A stretch of 64,000 bases of DNA from Desmodesmus armatus. Lineage: Eukaryota; Chlorophyta; Chlorophyceae; Sphaeropleales; Scenedesmaceae. The notes beneath the pieces were generated by a model, which saw only the letters and a list, made by a program, of their open reading frames with translations, had not been told where the DNA came from and made no database searches. The position numbers and the translations under genes were made by a program. Positions 47,794-60,589 of this stretch are shown piece after piece (positions within the stretch are counted from its first letter, which is position 1; each line of letters starts with the position of its first letter). Location: NCBI GenBank assembly GCA_007449985.2, contig VIIQ02000213.1, positions 1 through 64,000 on the forward strand, read 5' to 3'.

Positions 47794-50700
47794 CTACACA
47801 GCACCAGCCGCTGGCTCATGAGGAGGTCGATGCTGTACTGTCGCCTCTGGCGCCAGCCGTTCTATCTTTAGGCTTGTCAGCTTGTCCAGCACCTCCGGCA
47901 GGTTTGGCAGCTGGTGGTCATTCATGACCCACAACAACTGCAAGCGCGTCAGCTGCACAAATGACGTTGGCAAGCTTGACAGGCTGGAACAGTGGAACAT
48001 GCCCAGCTCCTGCAATGCAGTCAAGCCCCCAAAGGACTCGGGCAGACAAGACAAGCCGTTGCAGCATGACAGGGACAAATCCTGCAGTGAAGCCAAACTA
48101 CCAAATGATTCTGGCAGACAGGACAAGCCATCACAACCCCACATGCACAGGTTCTGCAGTGCAGCCAAGCCCCCAAAGGACTTGGGTAGGCTGCGTAAGC
48201 CACAACAAGACATGTCCAACTTCTGCAGTGCAGCCAAGTCCCCAAAAGACTCTGGCAATATCAACAAGCCACCACAATCTGCCATGTCCAGCTCCTTTAG
48301 TGCAGTCAAGCCATCAAAGGACTCGGGCAGGCCTGACAGCATACTGCACTCTGACAAGCGCAGCTCCTCCAGTGCAGTCAAGCCCCCAAATGACTCAGGC
48401 AAGCTTGTCAAGCCACCACAACCAGACAGGTCCAAAAACGACAGTGCAGCTAAACCCCTGAATGACTCATCTCTCAGGCTGGTCAAGCTTCTACAATTTC
48501 GCATCTGCAGCTTTTCCAATGCAGTCAAACCCCCAAACGATTCAGGCAAGCTGGCCAACTTGCTACTCTCGGACAGGTCCAGCTTCTGCAGTGAAGCCAA
48601 ACCACCAAATGAATCTGGCAGGCTGGACAAGCCAACACAACCAGACATGTCCAACCCCTTCAGTGCAGTCAGGCCACCAAAAGACTCAGGCAGGCTGGAC
48701 AAGCCGACACAATCCGGCATGTGAAGCCTCTGCAGTGAAGCCAAAGCACCAAATGAAGCCGGCAGGCTGGACAAGCCCGCACATGACCGCATGTACAGCC
48801 TTTGCAATGCAGTCAAGCCCGCAAAGGACTCAGGTAGGCTGCACAAGCCACCGCAACGGGACAGGTCCAGCTCCTGCAGTGCACTTAAGCCCCCAAAAGA
48901 ATTGGGCAGGCCTGATAGCATACAGCAATCTTTCATGTACAGCACCTCCAGTGCATTTAAGCCACCAAAGGACTCGGGCAGGCCTGACAGCATACTGCAA
49001 TCCTGAATGTGCAGCTGCTCCAGTGCAGTCAAGCCCCCCAACGACTCAGGCAAGCTGGACAACCCACCACAACCAGACAGGCCCAGAAAGGTAAGTGCAG
49101 CCAAGCCCCTGAGTGACTCAGGTAGGCTGCACAAGCCACCGCAACGGGACAGGTTCAGCTTCTGCAGTGCACTTAAGCCCCCAAAAAAATTGGGCAGGCC
49201 TGATAGCATACAGCAATCTTTCATGTACAGCACCTCCAGTGCATTTAAGCCACCAAAGGACTCGGGCAGGCCTGACAGCATACTGCAGTCCGAAATGTGC
49301 AGCTGCTCCAGTGCAGTCAAGCCCCCCAACGACTCAGGCAAGCTGGACAACCCACCACAACCAGACAGGTTCAGAAAGGTAAGTGCAGCCAAGCCCCTGA
49401 GTGACTCATCTTTCAGGCTGGTCAAATTGATACACCTTTGCAGATCCAGCTCTTCTAATGCAGATAAGCCCCCAAACGAGTCAGGCAAGCAGGTCAAGCC
49501 TTTGCTGTACGACAGGCTCAGCGATCTCAGTGCAGCCAAGCCCCCAAAGACTCTGACAAGCCAGCACTTTGAAAGGAAATAGATAGCACTTGCAGTGCAG
49601 TCATGGACTCAAAGGGCAGTCGCAGGATGCTTTGCCCCCTGCAGTACAGCTCGCACAGGGCTGTCAGCTTACCACACTGGTCTGGCAAGCCGCCCGAGTG
49701 CTCCCAATGCAGGCGCTGTAGGTCGGTGAGGTCTTTTATGGGAAATTGCCGCCAACTCTGCCGCTCTGCCTTGCAAAGGGTCAGCTGCTGGAGGTGTTTG
49801 CAGGAGCTGAGCGTGCTGACAAGAGCTTGCAGCGTGTCCTTATCAAGCCAACGCTCCAGCGGCTCCGCATCAATTTCGAGTGCCCGTAAGGATGGCAGTG
49901 CTGCCACTGCAGCCAAGGTTGCTGCCAGCCCTTCCCAGCACTCACATCTCGGCCCCCTTAGAAACGGGTTGTCCTGCATGCAGCAGATTGATCAGGAGAG
50001 CAGCAACGTGAATGGCAGCGCCCATTGCTAGGTTTTTGGCACATTTTACATGTGTGGTAGTAGCAGAGGGTTGCATGATGCAGAAAAAAGGCAGCCCGCC
50101 CGCAAGAGTGGTGCGAATGTTGCTAGCTTGACCCCCCCCCCCCAATGTTGTCCCGCCTTCCTCTGGGATACGACACCGGGTGTCTGTGCTCCTGGTGTCA
50201 AATCCGTAGCCAACCACTCACTTCAGGCATATCCAGCACCACAAGCTCTTGCAGACAGACTGCAGTGTCGGCCCGCGGTGCCGTAGGCAGCCCTGACAAG
50301 CTGTACCGGCACGTACAGTCACTCCCAAAGTCATGCAACCCAAAGAGATTCATGTCCACCAGGATTCCAAGCCACATCAAGTGTGTTGCATGGTGCAGCA
50401 CGCTGTGTGGCAGGTGGTCGCTGATGAAGACGCGCACAGCGCTGAAGTCACAACCCTGCAGCACGGGGCAGGCCTTGGCCGGCGTATACCCGCTCATTTT
50501 GACTCCTACTGGCTGCTTTCCCTGCAGTGACACCAACATCATCAAATAGTGTCACCAGGTGCCATATGCTGTCAGGGTGCTCAACTAGGCTTCCCCATGC
50601 TAGCTGCTACATGCAGGCAGGTGCACAGCCAGCACACACCAGAACATGAAGACCGGGCCTGGTGTGAAGAGCTCCATCCTGATTAATTAGTACAATACTG

Positions 50701-53651
50701 TACTGTACTGATTAATTAGTGACATGTATCAACACATACAGTGATGGCGCTTGTTGAATCTTGCCAGGTTGATGATCATGAAGTTCAACGTCTACATACA
50801 TCACAGCTGGTGGGGTTTGGTCTGAGCAGACCGGCCAGGGTAGCGCGCACATCCTAATCCCATACTGCGCTCTCTGTAATCTTTTCCTTACCTCGATGAG
50901 GCCTTGCACTGCACCATCACTGGTCACCCACATGCGGCTGCCGACGTACTTGTCACCCAGCCTGCCAGCCTTGAGGAGGATGGACTGGCCCAGCACCCTG
51001 ATAACATCCAGGGTCATGATGCGGTCATGTAGGATGCTGTACTTCAACCATAGCGAGTCCTCGACTGGTTTGGTGTTGATGAGTGACAACTGCTTGAGCT
51101 TCCTGAGGGCTTGGTGAGCCTCACCCGGCCACCACGCCTCCCACACCAGCATGGCCTTGCACAAGGGCTGCCCCTGCAGCACACTGACACTGTCCAGAAA
51201 CATGTTCTGTGCTGCCTCTGACAGCCTGCTGAAGCTGTGGTACACCACACCCTGCAGCCAAGCCTCTGAAGAACCCATATCAGTGGGTGTCCACTCCCCG
51301 TGACCGAAGGCTGCTGCTACCTCCTGCATGTGGGCAAGAAAATGTTGTTACAGAACTTCTGTAACACCTGCTGCTGCCAGCATTTGTCTTAGCTATGACA
51401 CAGTTGTAGCGTACATGTCGACATGCCTCAGCACCAAAGCAGAGCCTGTGACCGAACAATGGTTTGGTTGTTGGAAACCATGCATGTCAAGATGGGTGGG
51501 GCAGGATTGTGTGCTGAGCAACCACGCAACTGCACCGTCTGACAGCACAGACGGGCAATTCTATCCAACAGAGGCAGCCTGCAAAGCAATGTTGTGCTCT
51601 CCTGCTGATGGGGTCTTGGGGTAACCTCTCACCTGCCACAGCTTGCGTGTGTTACCAGCGCTGGTGCCCTCCTCCACCCTCAGGGCACCCCCTATGACCC
51701 GCAGAGCGAGCGGCAGGCAGCTACATGCCTGCAGCAGCTGATTCTCCAGGGTGAACAAGTCTAGCTGCTGCAGCTGCTGCTCCCCCAGCTTGTGCCACCG
51801 CCTGAATAGCTGCCGTGCTGGGGCCGCATCTAGGGGCTTAATGCTGTGGTGGCGCAGGGCGGGAGCATCCTCGGTGAAAATAGCCTGCACAGCAGCAGAG
51901 CAACAGTTGTTGCAGCCCCCGGTGGCTTGCAATGAGGCATGGTGGGAGGGACTGCTATCTGGCATCACATCAGGGCAGCAGCAGCCAGCAGGCATAATCA
52001 GGTGTGCTGCTTGGAGGGTGTTGCAGAGTTGCAGTACCTCAAAAAACCTCAGACAACAATCGTGCCACAGGCAGGACTAGCTGTGCGAAGCTACCGCCTG
52101 AAAAGGCAGGCTATGCGTTATTGGCAGTGTCACAACCCAAATTCCGAGCAGTGCTGTTCTTTGCCAATACGCACAGCTCGCCCAGGCCCACCTCGTAGGC
52201 CGTGCTGCTGGGCAGTGTCTGCACCCTGCTCGTGATGATGATCCTGCTGCCGCTGCTGAACACAGTGGGCAGCAGGCCGTCCAACTGGTGGTCGTGGTTG
52301 ACGTTGTCAAGCAGCAGCAGAACTTTGTGTTTCTGCACCAGCTGCGCCAAAGTCTGCAGCAGCTGTGCGTTGCTGCCTACAGGTACGGTCTCCCCCAGGC
52401 CTTCCAGCAGTTGCACCAGGTGCCGGTGCAGCTGCTCGCTGCTGCTGCCTTCCAAGTCAAGCTCCACCATGACCGCCTTGGCAAACTTGTTGGTGCTGCT
52501 GAGTGTGTTGAACAGCAGGTGTGCCAGAGTGGTCTTGCCCAGCCCGCCTGCACCAGCAACAGCACGGACACAGCAAGGAGTGACTCACACAATGCGCAAA
52601 AGAAGACATATTGGCCGGCCAGTATGGTGAAAACACGTGTTGCATCCATCAGCTAGCAAGCACATGCAACACATGCAGCAGAGACAGCATCAAGGTATCC
52701 ATCAAGCCAGCTGCCGCAGCCAGTCAGTGGCTGCTGGTTCGTTCATGGCAAGAGACTGTTGTTGCCTTCTTCCCACCCAGCACAGGCGTCAACACAACTG
52801 CAGCCACTTCCCTCACCTGGCCCATGCAGCCACAGCCCTAGGGTCCCAGGTTCATCCACCACCAGCTGGGCTGTCAGCTCAGCCAGTTGCTGCTCATAGC
52901 CAACAAGGCCGGGAGGGATGTAGGCCAGCCGCTGCCGAGCAGGCAGCTGCAGCAGCGCCGCAGCAGCCACCCTGCGCGCAAGCACCCACTCCTCATTTTT
53001 GGCGGGATGCACCACCTGCGCCCTGCTACTGCTGTTGCTGCGGGGCAGCGCTGCCGACTGCTGCTGCTGCTGCTGCTGTTGCTGTTCCTGTCGCTGCTGC
53101 TGCTCTTGTGGTGTTGCGTACAGCTGCACTGCTTCGTGCTGCCTGCGCGCCCCCTGGCGCTCTTTCAGGGCCTGCAGGTTACGCAGCATGCGCTCAGGGT
53201 CGAGGCGCTGCAGGTCCTGCAGCTCAGCAGAGTCCTCATCGCCTGCCAGCTCCTTTATGCGCCGCTGAATGTCACTGCGCAGCTGCTTAACTGTGAGGTG
53301 CTGCAGCAAGCTGTGGTGGTGCATGTAGACAGGGATGATGTAGGGGTTGGCTGCTCTGGGGTGGTCAGGGTGGCCGTGCATAGCGATGTCCAATTCCCGC
53401 AGGCACCAGAAGCGTGTGGGGTAGGACTGTGTCAGCACCACCACAAACACTGCGCTGGTGGATGCTGCTTTCGCAAGCTCTGCTGGCCATGCACAGCCGA
53501 GCTGCAGGTCAGCGTGGTCGATGAAGGTCGCCAGCCCTGCTGCTTCAAGTGCTGGCTGGACAATGTTGGCAGCGAAAATGCGGCCATGCTCGTCTGCAGC
53601 TGTGTGGGATATGAACACCTGCGGCTGCAGGCCGTTCTGTTCGCCAGCCAT
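47794..53651 (-). CDS. TIR-NB-LRR protein (NLR-A)
   Basis: Six exons, all phase-consistent: 52817-53651, 52192-52547, 51633-51884, 50892-51323, 50222-50521 and 47794-49973, about 1451 aa. The TIR domain (about 10-160) has QVFISHTAADEHGR, FIDHADLQLG and YPTRFWCLREL, whose Glu corresponds to the NADase glutamate of plant TIRs. The NB-ARC part has Walker A HGPGGLGKTTLA (split by intron 1), kinase-2 VLLLLDNVNHD, GSRIIITSR and CLPLALRVIGG. The last exon carries about 22 LRRs of 24 residues (LPESFGGLTALEELRLSEC type). Comparison with NLR-B shows one base missing near 49550 where SAGLSES should run into FGGLAAL, so the LRR array is out of frame as written. It is a likely cytosolic immune-type receptor by family; its role in an alga is unknown. 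It is head-to-head with NLR-B. Confidence 0.85.
48833..49408 (-). repeat. Intragenic 288-base duplication of four LRRs in NLR-A
   Basis: Two consecutive 288-base blocks (offset 48833 to 49121) encode nearly identical four-repeat segments, each including LRGLAALTFL, CGGLSSLPESLGGLTALEQL, CSMLSGLPESFGGLNALEVL and YMKDCCMLSGLPN. The few differences (NFFGG against NSFGG, NLSGC against GLSGC) indicate recent unequal exchange in register with the 24-residue repeat. Confidence 0.9.
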
Positions 53652-54029
53652 GCAGTTCTTCCTGCAAGCAGCACCCCAGGAGCAGGAGATGGTGAGTCAG
53701 CAACCTTCAGCTGTGGGAAGGGGAGACGCAGGCTGGAAGCTTACATGCGCTGCGCGCCTTCTATGGCAGCATTACCTGGACTGATCTGCTTGAACAGACC
53801 CCTGCAGCCTGAAAAGTTGTGTTGTTGTTTGGGCACGTGTGTGCAGTGACGTGTGCAGTGAGAAGCAGGAACCTGTTGAAGCGGAGGAGGGACACAGCGT
53901 TATCTTCAAACAATTTGCTGATCGTGCGGCTTGCTGGGAGGAGACACCGGCCCTTCCGGTGACCTGCTGATCGAGGTTTGCCAGGCTGTTGTCTTCGCAC
54001 GATGTTGAACAATACAGGTCGCCGTCAAT
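53652..54029. promoter_or_regulatory. Shared divergent upstream region of NLR-A and the membrane protein gene
   Basis: Only 378 bases separate the ATG of NLR-A (-) from the ATG of the 54030 gene (+), so both promoters and 5' UTRs probably lie here. A CCATGCAGTTCTTCCTGCAAG stretch adjoins the NLR-A start. In NLR-B the coding ATG follows a pyrimidine-rich stretch and CAG (56725), suggesting a 5' UTR intron there. No specific element is recognised. Confidence 0.4.
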
Positions 54030-55007
54030 ATGGATCAGCATGAACGACTTGCATCCCTGATGGCGTCGGCTCCTGCATTTCGGGTAACTGTGGTGTCCTC
54101 TGGCTTCGAAGAGCACAAAGAATGGCTCAACTTCCTGGTCTCAGTCCTGAACCTCATCGCAACCATATCCATACCATTCCTGTTGTGGTGGTATGGCAAG
54201 CAGCAGGAGAAGCAGCAGCAGCAACAGGCAGCACAGCAGCGGCTACAGGGCCATGTTGGCCAGCTCAGCAGTGCTGGTGGCGCTGCCATAGAAGAGATTG
54301 GCTCATTCAAGGACGACTGCGAGTCCTTAGGCGCATCGTACACGGATGTGTTCAAACACAAGACCTTGTTTTCTCTGCCAGAAGGAGAGATCACGCGCAA
54401 GCAGCTGCAAGAGGTTGACCGCGCTCGCAGGATTCTGCAAGGCATCTGGGACAACATAATGGACGATTACAGGGCTGACATGCTTGGAGGCCCCATCACG
54501 GACCCTCGGCAGGGCCGCATGCTGCGCAGGGGCTTGACCTATAGGGAGCTGGTGGAGCCTCTCGAGGCTGCAAACTTTGCCCGCCTACAGGCTGTCAACA
54601 GCAGGGTTGCTGCACAGGGACTCTACGTACGCCGCGCGCCACCTGCAGCTACTGGGCAACAGAGCAGCAGCCTGATGGCCGCTGCCATCAAGTGTCGCCC
54701 TGGAGCACGCCCCAGCCGCTTCAGGTGGCTGGAAAACCAGCGGACCCTCCAACTGACTGGTAAGGAGCTGTGGAAGGTTGAGACAGCACAGGACGGCAAG
54801 GAGTACTGCATTGACGCAGCAGCAGCGGTGCTTTTGGAGCCAGGGTGTTCTGCTGACCAGCAGGCATGGCGGGAAGCTCTGGTGAACCACTGGGAAGCAC
54901 TGCAGCAGGCGTGCACACCCCTCACAGCACCGTCTGGTGCTGCTGCTGGAGCTGCCGGGCAGCAGGTGCAGGCAACGGGGGCGGCAAAACTCCCTGCAGG
55001 CCTGTGA
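54030..55007 (+). CDS. Unknown 325-aa single-pass membrane coiled-coil protein
   Basis: An uninterrupted frame starts MDQHERLASLMASAPAF and ends TGA. One membrane span is likely at about residues 33-55 (WLNFLVSVLNLIATISIPFL then LWWYG), followed at once by a Lys/Gln-rich helical stretch (GKQQEKQQQQQAAQQRLQG) and a soluble domain with RKQLQEVDRARRILQGIWDN, RRGLTYRELVEPLEAANFAR and FRWLENQRTLQLTGKELWKV. The tail is Ala/Gly/Gln-rich. I do not recognise the family. A TGTAA motif lies at 55353. The gene is intact, unlike its neighbours, and sits between the two NLRs divergent from NLR-A, so a functional link to them is possible but only inferred from position. Confidence 0.75.
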   Translation: MDQHERLASLMASAPAFRVTVVSSGFEEHKEWLNFLVSVLNLIATISIPFLLWWYGKQQEKQQQQQAAQQRLQGHVGQLSSAGGAAIEEIGSFKDDCESLGASYTDVFKHKTLFSLPEGEITRKQLQEVDRARRILQGIWDNIMDDYRADMLGGPITDPRQGRMLRRGLTYRELVEPLEAANFARLQAVNSRVAAQGLYVRRAPPAATGQQSSSLMAAAIKCRPGARPSRFRWLENQRTLQLTGKELWKVETAQDGKEYCIDAAAAVLLEPGCSADQQAWREALVNHWEALQQACTPLTAPSGAAAGAAGQQVQATGAAKLPAGL

Positions 55008-56735
55008 TTGTACCTGGCATTTGCACGTCAGCAACGCTGGCAGGTCCATCCGTCAGCAACTTGGATCCTTGCGCACCATCCTTGCCAAGGCTTGGATCCC
55101 ACTCATGGTGCAGGATCCTTGTGGGTTGATGAAATTTTGTTTGTTCTATCGTTGCTGCACATCTCACATGACGGAGTTGTCATGGTCTGCCTGGCATCTG
55201 TGTCGCCTGCAACCATGCAAGTTTGTTCTGCATAACAATAAAGACTGGGGCCCCCTGACGGTGAACCCTGGTATCATAACACCAGTCCAGTGTTGCAGTC
55301 GGGTGTGACTGTACCCTGCATACTGTACCAAGGCGATTCAATTGTGGGCGCATGTAAACAGCCACACTGTGTTCAGGTGCTTGGATACACCGAGCTAGCA
55401 TCATGCTAGCGAATGATTCGTTCATTTGGAAAGAGTGCAGCAGTTGCCTTGGTTTTCCCAGTGATGTGTGCAAAGTTTGCGCTTGCTGATATGACATGGC
55501 TAATGCGTTTGTGGTATGATGTCAGCGTAGCGGGTGACAATGGCGTCACTGTATGCTGCCCTGATCCGCGAGGCAGGCTGTCTGTACAGGCTCGCATTTG
55601 TGATCTTGGGTGCGTGCTAGCAACACCAACTGCTGTGGGTTGCATGATCTGCGCTCACCCAGCTACGTTTGTGCTCGTCTGCAGTAACTGAGTGGCATTT
55701 TGACCACGCCCTTCATTATCGTATGCAGTGGTCTGATGTGGTATCTGGTGAGCAGCATGTCTGGGTCCATCGTTGAGCAGTCGTTTTGAGCTGTTCGCCA
55801 TGTCCTGCACGTGCTGTGAGGTGGCCACAAGCGCCGTACAGTCCTCCGCTGTGGCAGGTTCTATGACAGCTGCAGGTTTAGGCTGTGGGAGGGTGCTGAC
55901 GCAGCACAGTGTTGACCTAGTAGAACTGCTGCTTGGGGTGTACTGCTTGCATGCTTTTCCAGGTGTGGTATGCCTGTTGGTGCTGTTGTGGCCTGGGTGG
56001 ATTTGCTCATCGAAGTGTGTGCAATATGATCTGCTGGCAAAGTATGACATGACAATGCGCGTGCGTGAAGCGCTACAGCACTCCAGCTTTGTGGTGCAGC
56101 ACTGGCAGTGCCTCTGGGTTGCTACTGATAGTCCAAAGCCGCACTGTCGACTCCCTTGCAGCATCCAGTGCGTACCACCCCTTTCCAACCCTTCTTTTGA
56201 AATATCTGCAGCTGATCATGATGGTTTTTGGGGTGCTGCACTAGTGCAGCAGCAGTACTGCTGGCATCTGCTTGACACTCAATAAATGATCAACCCCCCT
56301 CCATGCACAGTACCTTAATTGTTGACTGAATGCTCAGTAATCTCAGCTTGAGCACGCCTCAAAAGAAGATCATAAACCTCGGTCAACAAGGCACCATTGG
56401 TCCCTCACAAGTCAAACAGCACAAGCGGATGAGACGATCGCATGCTGCAACAGGCCGTCGATCTGAAAGCACAGAGTCTTCGCCTTACATCAGTCTGCTC
56501 GCGTTTGGAGTCACCGCATCTGTCTAGACAGATCTGTGCACACGGGTCACCTGTACAGGGCAAGCCGCGGTTCCAGCAGAAGGAGTTTGTGGTAAGCACC
56601 GGTAGAAATCACCTTCTGGCACGGGAGTAATGCAGCTTCCCGCTGCTACAGCTAGGCTTGTCACCAATCTCCCTCTGCTGTTGCTGTTGCTGGTGCTGGT
56701 GCTGCTGTTGCTTGCGTGCTTGCAGGATTGGCTGC
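55008..56735. other. Intergenic and probable 5' UTR of NLR-B
   Basis: Moderate-length frames occur on both strands at 55413-56285, but none has a recognisable domain or splice support. The last 100 bases contain a pyrimidine-rich tract ending TTGCTTGCGTGCTTGCAG, a likely acceptor of a 5' UTR intron just before the NLR-B start. Confidence 0.45.
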
Positions 56736-59700
56736 ATGGCTGGCGAACAGAACGGCCTGCAGCCGCAGGTCTTTATTTCCCACACAGCTGCAGACGAGCA
56801 TGGCCGCGTTTTCGCTGCCAGCATTGTACAGCCAGCACTTGAAGCAGGAGCCCTGGCGACCTTCATCGACCATGCTGACCTGCAGCTGGGTTGTGCGTGG
56901 CCAGCAGAGCTTGTGAAAGCAGCAGCCACCAGCGCAGTGTTTGTGGTGGTGTTGACACAGTCCTACCCCACACGCTTCTGGTGCTTGAGGGAGTTGGACA
57001 TAGCCATGCACGGCCACCCTGACCACCCCACAGGGGGAGCCAAGCCCTACATCATCCCCGTGTATATGCACCATCACATGTCACTGCGCCTCCTCACTGT
57101 GCAGCAGCTGCGCAGTGACATTCAGCGCCGCATGGGGGAGCTGGCAGGTGCTCAGGACTCGGCCGAGTGGCAGGATTTGCAGCGCCTGAACCCTGAGCGC
57201 ATGCTGCGCAACATACGGGACCTGAAAAACTTTCAGGGTGCCCGCAGGCAGCACCAAGCAATACTCTACGGCAGAGCACCAGAGCGGCTGCTGAGCTCGC
57301 TCTGGAAGGCCTTCTCTTGGTGCTGCAGCTGTGGCGACAGCAGCAGCAGTACCAGCAGCGGCAGCGGCAGCAAGGCCCCCATGGTGCAACCCCCAAAGGA
57401 TGAGGAGTGGGCGATTGCGTGCAAGGTCGTCAATGCAGCGCTCCCGCAGCTGCCTGCCGCGCACCAGCTGGCAAACATCCCTGGTGACCTGGTCGGTTAT
57501 GAGGGCTAGCTGGCAGTGCTGACAGCCCAGCTTCAGGAGCCTGAGACGCAGGCGCTGTGGCTGTATGGACCAGGTGAATTTGACTGGCTTTGCAAACTGA
57601 CAGATGAATGATATGTAGCAATGACATGCACAGCCTGTGCATGCTGCCAGGGCTTTGCATGTACTGATAAGCCACCAAACTATGCATGCGGCATTTGCTA
57701 GCAAGCCACCGATCGTGAAGGCTGATGGCTATGGCTGACGTACACCAGGCCAACGTATACCTCCTTCTGCCTACCTAGTGTTTGACTGCTGCTGCGTCTG
57801 TTTTGTTGCTGCTGATCCATCACTCATTGCAGGTGGGATCGGCAAGACCACCATGGCACACTTGCTGTTCAACAAACTGAGCAGCACAGGGCACTTTGCC
57901 AAGGCAGCGATGATTGAGCTGGACCTGGAGGGCAGCAGCAGCGAGCAGCTGAACAAGTGCCTGGTGCAGCTGCTGGAGCGTCTGGGGCAGAAAGGGCCCA
58001 AACGCAGCAACGAATAGCTGCTGCAGTCTTTGGCTCAGGTAGTCCAACAGCAGAAGGTGCTGCTGTTACTCGACAATGTCAACCACGACGCCCAGCTGAA
58101 CAGCTTGCTGCCCACTGTGTTCAGCAGCGGCAGCAGGGTGATCATCACAAGCAGGGTGCAGGCACTGCCCAGCAGCACGGCCTACAAGGTGGGCAATGGT
58201 GAAGGGATCAACAACGGCTATGCCGCCTGTGTTCGTCAGGGTGCATCGCTGGATCCCACCGTACACATTGCGCTTATACACAAGCATGCATGCACGCGCG
58301 CACTCCGTACACTGGCCGCCCTTGACACCAGTGATAGACAAGCCACCACTTGCTCACCCACCGGACTGAACAGCACACCCAGGCAACATCACACCTGCTG
58401 ATGTTGCTGCTGCTGCTGTTGCTGCTGTTGCCGCTGCTGGTGCTGCTGCCTCGCAGGCTCTTGTCAGGAAGGACGCCCCCGCTCTGCGCCACCACAGCAT
58501 GGACACGCTCGCCGCAGTCTCAGCACGGCAGGTATTCAGGCAGTGCCACGGGTTGGGCGAGCAGCAGCTGCAGCAGATGAAGCTGAAGCTGAGCAAGCAG
58601 GATCTTCAGTTGCTGTGTAGGCTGGAGGGTCAGCTGCTGCAGGCATGCAGCGGCCTACCCCTCGCCTTGCAGATCATAGGGGGGGCCCTGTGGGTGGAGG
58701 AGGGCACCAGCGCCAACGACATCCTGAAGTTGTGGCATGTGAGACGCTCACCTGAGGTGACCTGATCAAGAGTTTCACGGAAGCACAGCCTTGCAGCCTG
58801 TCTCTGTTGCTGTCTGCTGCTTTATCCGCCATCGGTGCAGTCAGCCAACTGCAAAGTGGGAGCGACAGTGTTTTGCCACTGCTATTACAGTCGCCGAGTG
58901 GCCCATTCACAATAGATCTCAGCAGCGTGCGCGTGCACATGGTTGTCCGCCGCCCATGATGATTGTCATCTGAGTGGCACAGGCCCTGTGGGAGCGGAGT
59001 CCACTGTGGCGCTGATGCATGCTGACCTGCACGCTCAAACCAGTGCTGGTCGCCTGCTGCTGTCCCTTTTGACTGCTTGCATTCACGCAGGAGGTAGCAA
59101 CCTTCAGTCACGGAGAGTGGACACCCACATACATGGGCTCCTCAGAGGCCCAGCTGCAAGACGTGGTGTTCTACAGCTTCAGCAAGCTGTCAGAGGCAGC
59201 ACAGAACATATTCCTGGACAGCGTCAGTGTGCTGCAGGGGCAGCCCTTGTCCAAGGCCATGCTGGTGTGGGAGGCGTGGTGGCCTGACCAAGCTCACCAA
59301 GCCTTCAACAGGTTGAAGCAGCTGTCCCTCATCAACACCACACCAGTCCGAACCTGGCCAAGGGCGGACCACAGCATCCTACAGGACCGCATCACAGCCC
59401 TCGATGTGATCAGGGTGCTGGGTCAGTCCATCATCCTCAAGGCTGGCAGGCTGGGTGACTTATACACCGGCAGCCGCGTCTGGTTGGCCAGTAACCGTGC
59501 AGTGCAAGGCTTCATCGAGGTACGGTAGTAGCACCGATTGAGCAGTATGGGAGAGAAGTGTGCTGCCCCGGCTGGTTTGTTCAGATCAATCCCCACCAGC
59601 TTTGATGTATGTATACTTTGACCTGGCAAGAGTCAACAAGTGCCGCCACGGTATGTGCCAGTGCGTGTCACTCAACCATCACAGTATAGCTCTTTACACC

Positions 59701-60589
59701 AGGCGTGGTCATCATGTTCTGTGCGTGCTAGCGGTGCTTCTGCCTGCATATAACAGCCAGCATGGGGAAGCAGCATCCTGACAGCACATGGCATGTGGTG
59801 ACCCTACTTGATGCTGTTTTTGCCCATGCAGGGGAAGCAACCAGTAGGAGTCAACATGCGCAAGGACACAGCAGCCGGTTCCTACCACGTGCTGCAGCGC
59901 TGCGACTTCAGCGCTGTGCGCATCTTCATCAGCGACCACCTGCCCCTGGCATGCTGCACCATGCACCACACTTGATGTGGCTTGAGATCCTGCCTACGCT
60001 CCCGTGGCATCCCTCTGGTAGTGATTGTACATGCGTGTACACGCTGCCCGGGCTGACTACGGCACCGCGAGCCGACACTGCAGTCTGTCTGCAAGAGCTG
60101 GTGGTGCTGGATCTGTCGGTGAGTGGCTTCCTACGGAGTTGACACTGGCACAAATGCATCGACTCCTGTGGAGTTTTCCGTAATGAGTGTGGAGTGGCAG
60201 GGTGTGGAGAGGCAATGGAGTGGGAGAGGTGGAGGTGGTGGAGAAGGTGTGGGTCTCCACGGGTGTGGAGACGGGTGGAGCAACCAGTAAGGAGAGGGAT
60301 TGGGATCTCCATGGGAGCGGACAGGGTAAGGAGTAGACATGGATCTCCATGAGAAGTGGATTTGGGAGGGGAAAAGGAAGAAATAGGAGCGTAAGCAGCA
60401 GCTGCAGGTCTCCACGGCGTGTGGACCAAGTGTGGAGCTCAGCTGGACCTCCACAGGAGTGGCACCCACAGACCTATCCACCAAGTCCACTGCACTCCAC
60501 ACTCCACACCCCCACTGTGACACTTCTTGCTTGGATGATTTGGCTTGTAGTGTAATGTTGTGTTGTGCTTTGCTGTATGGTTTTTGTTT

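Noticed and set aside
47882..49582. Plus-strand open frames of 191 and 280 codons with periodic KPPKDSGRPDS-like sequence
   Set aside because: They are antisense shadows of the LRR exon of NLR-A; the periodicity comes from the LRR codons.
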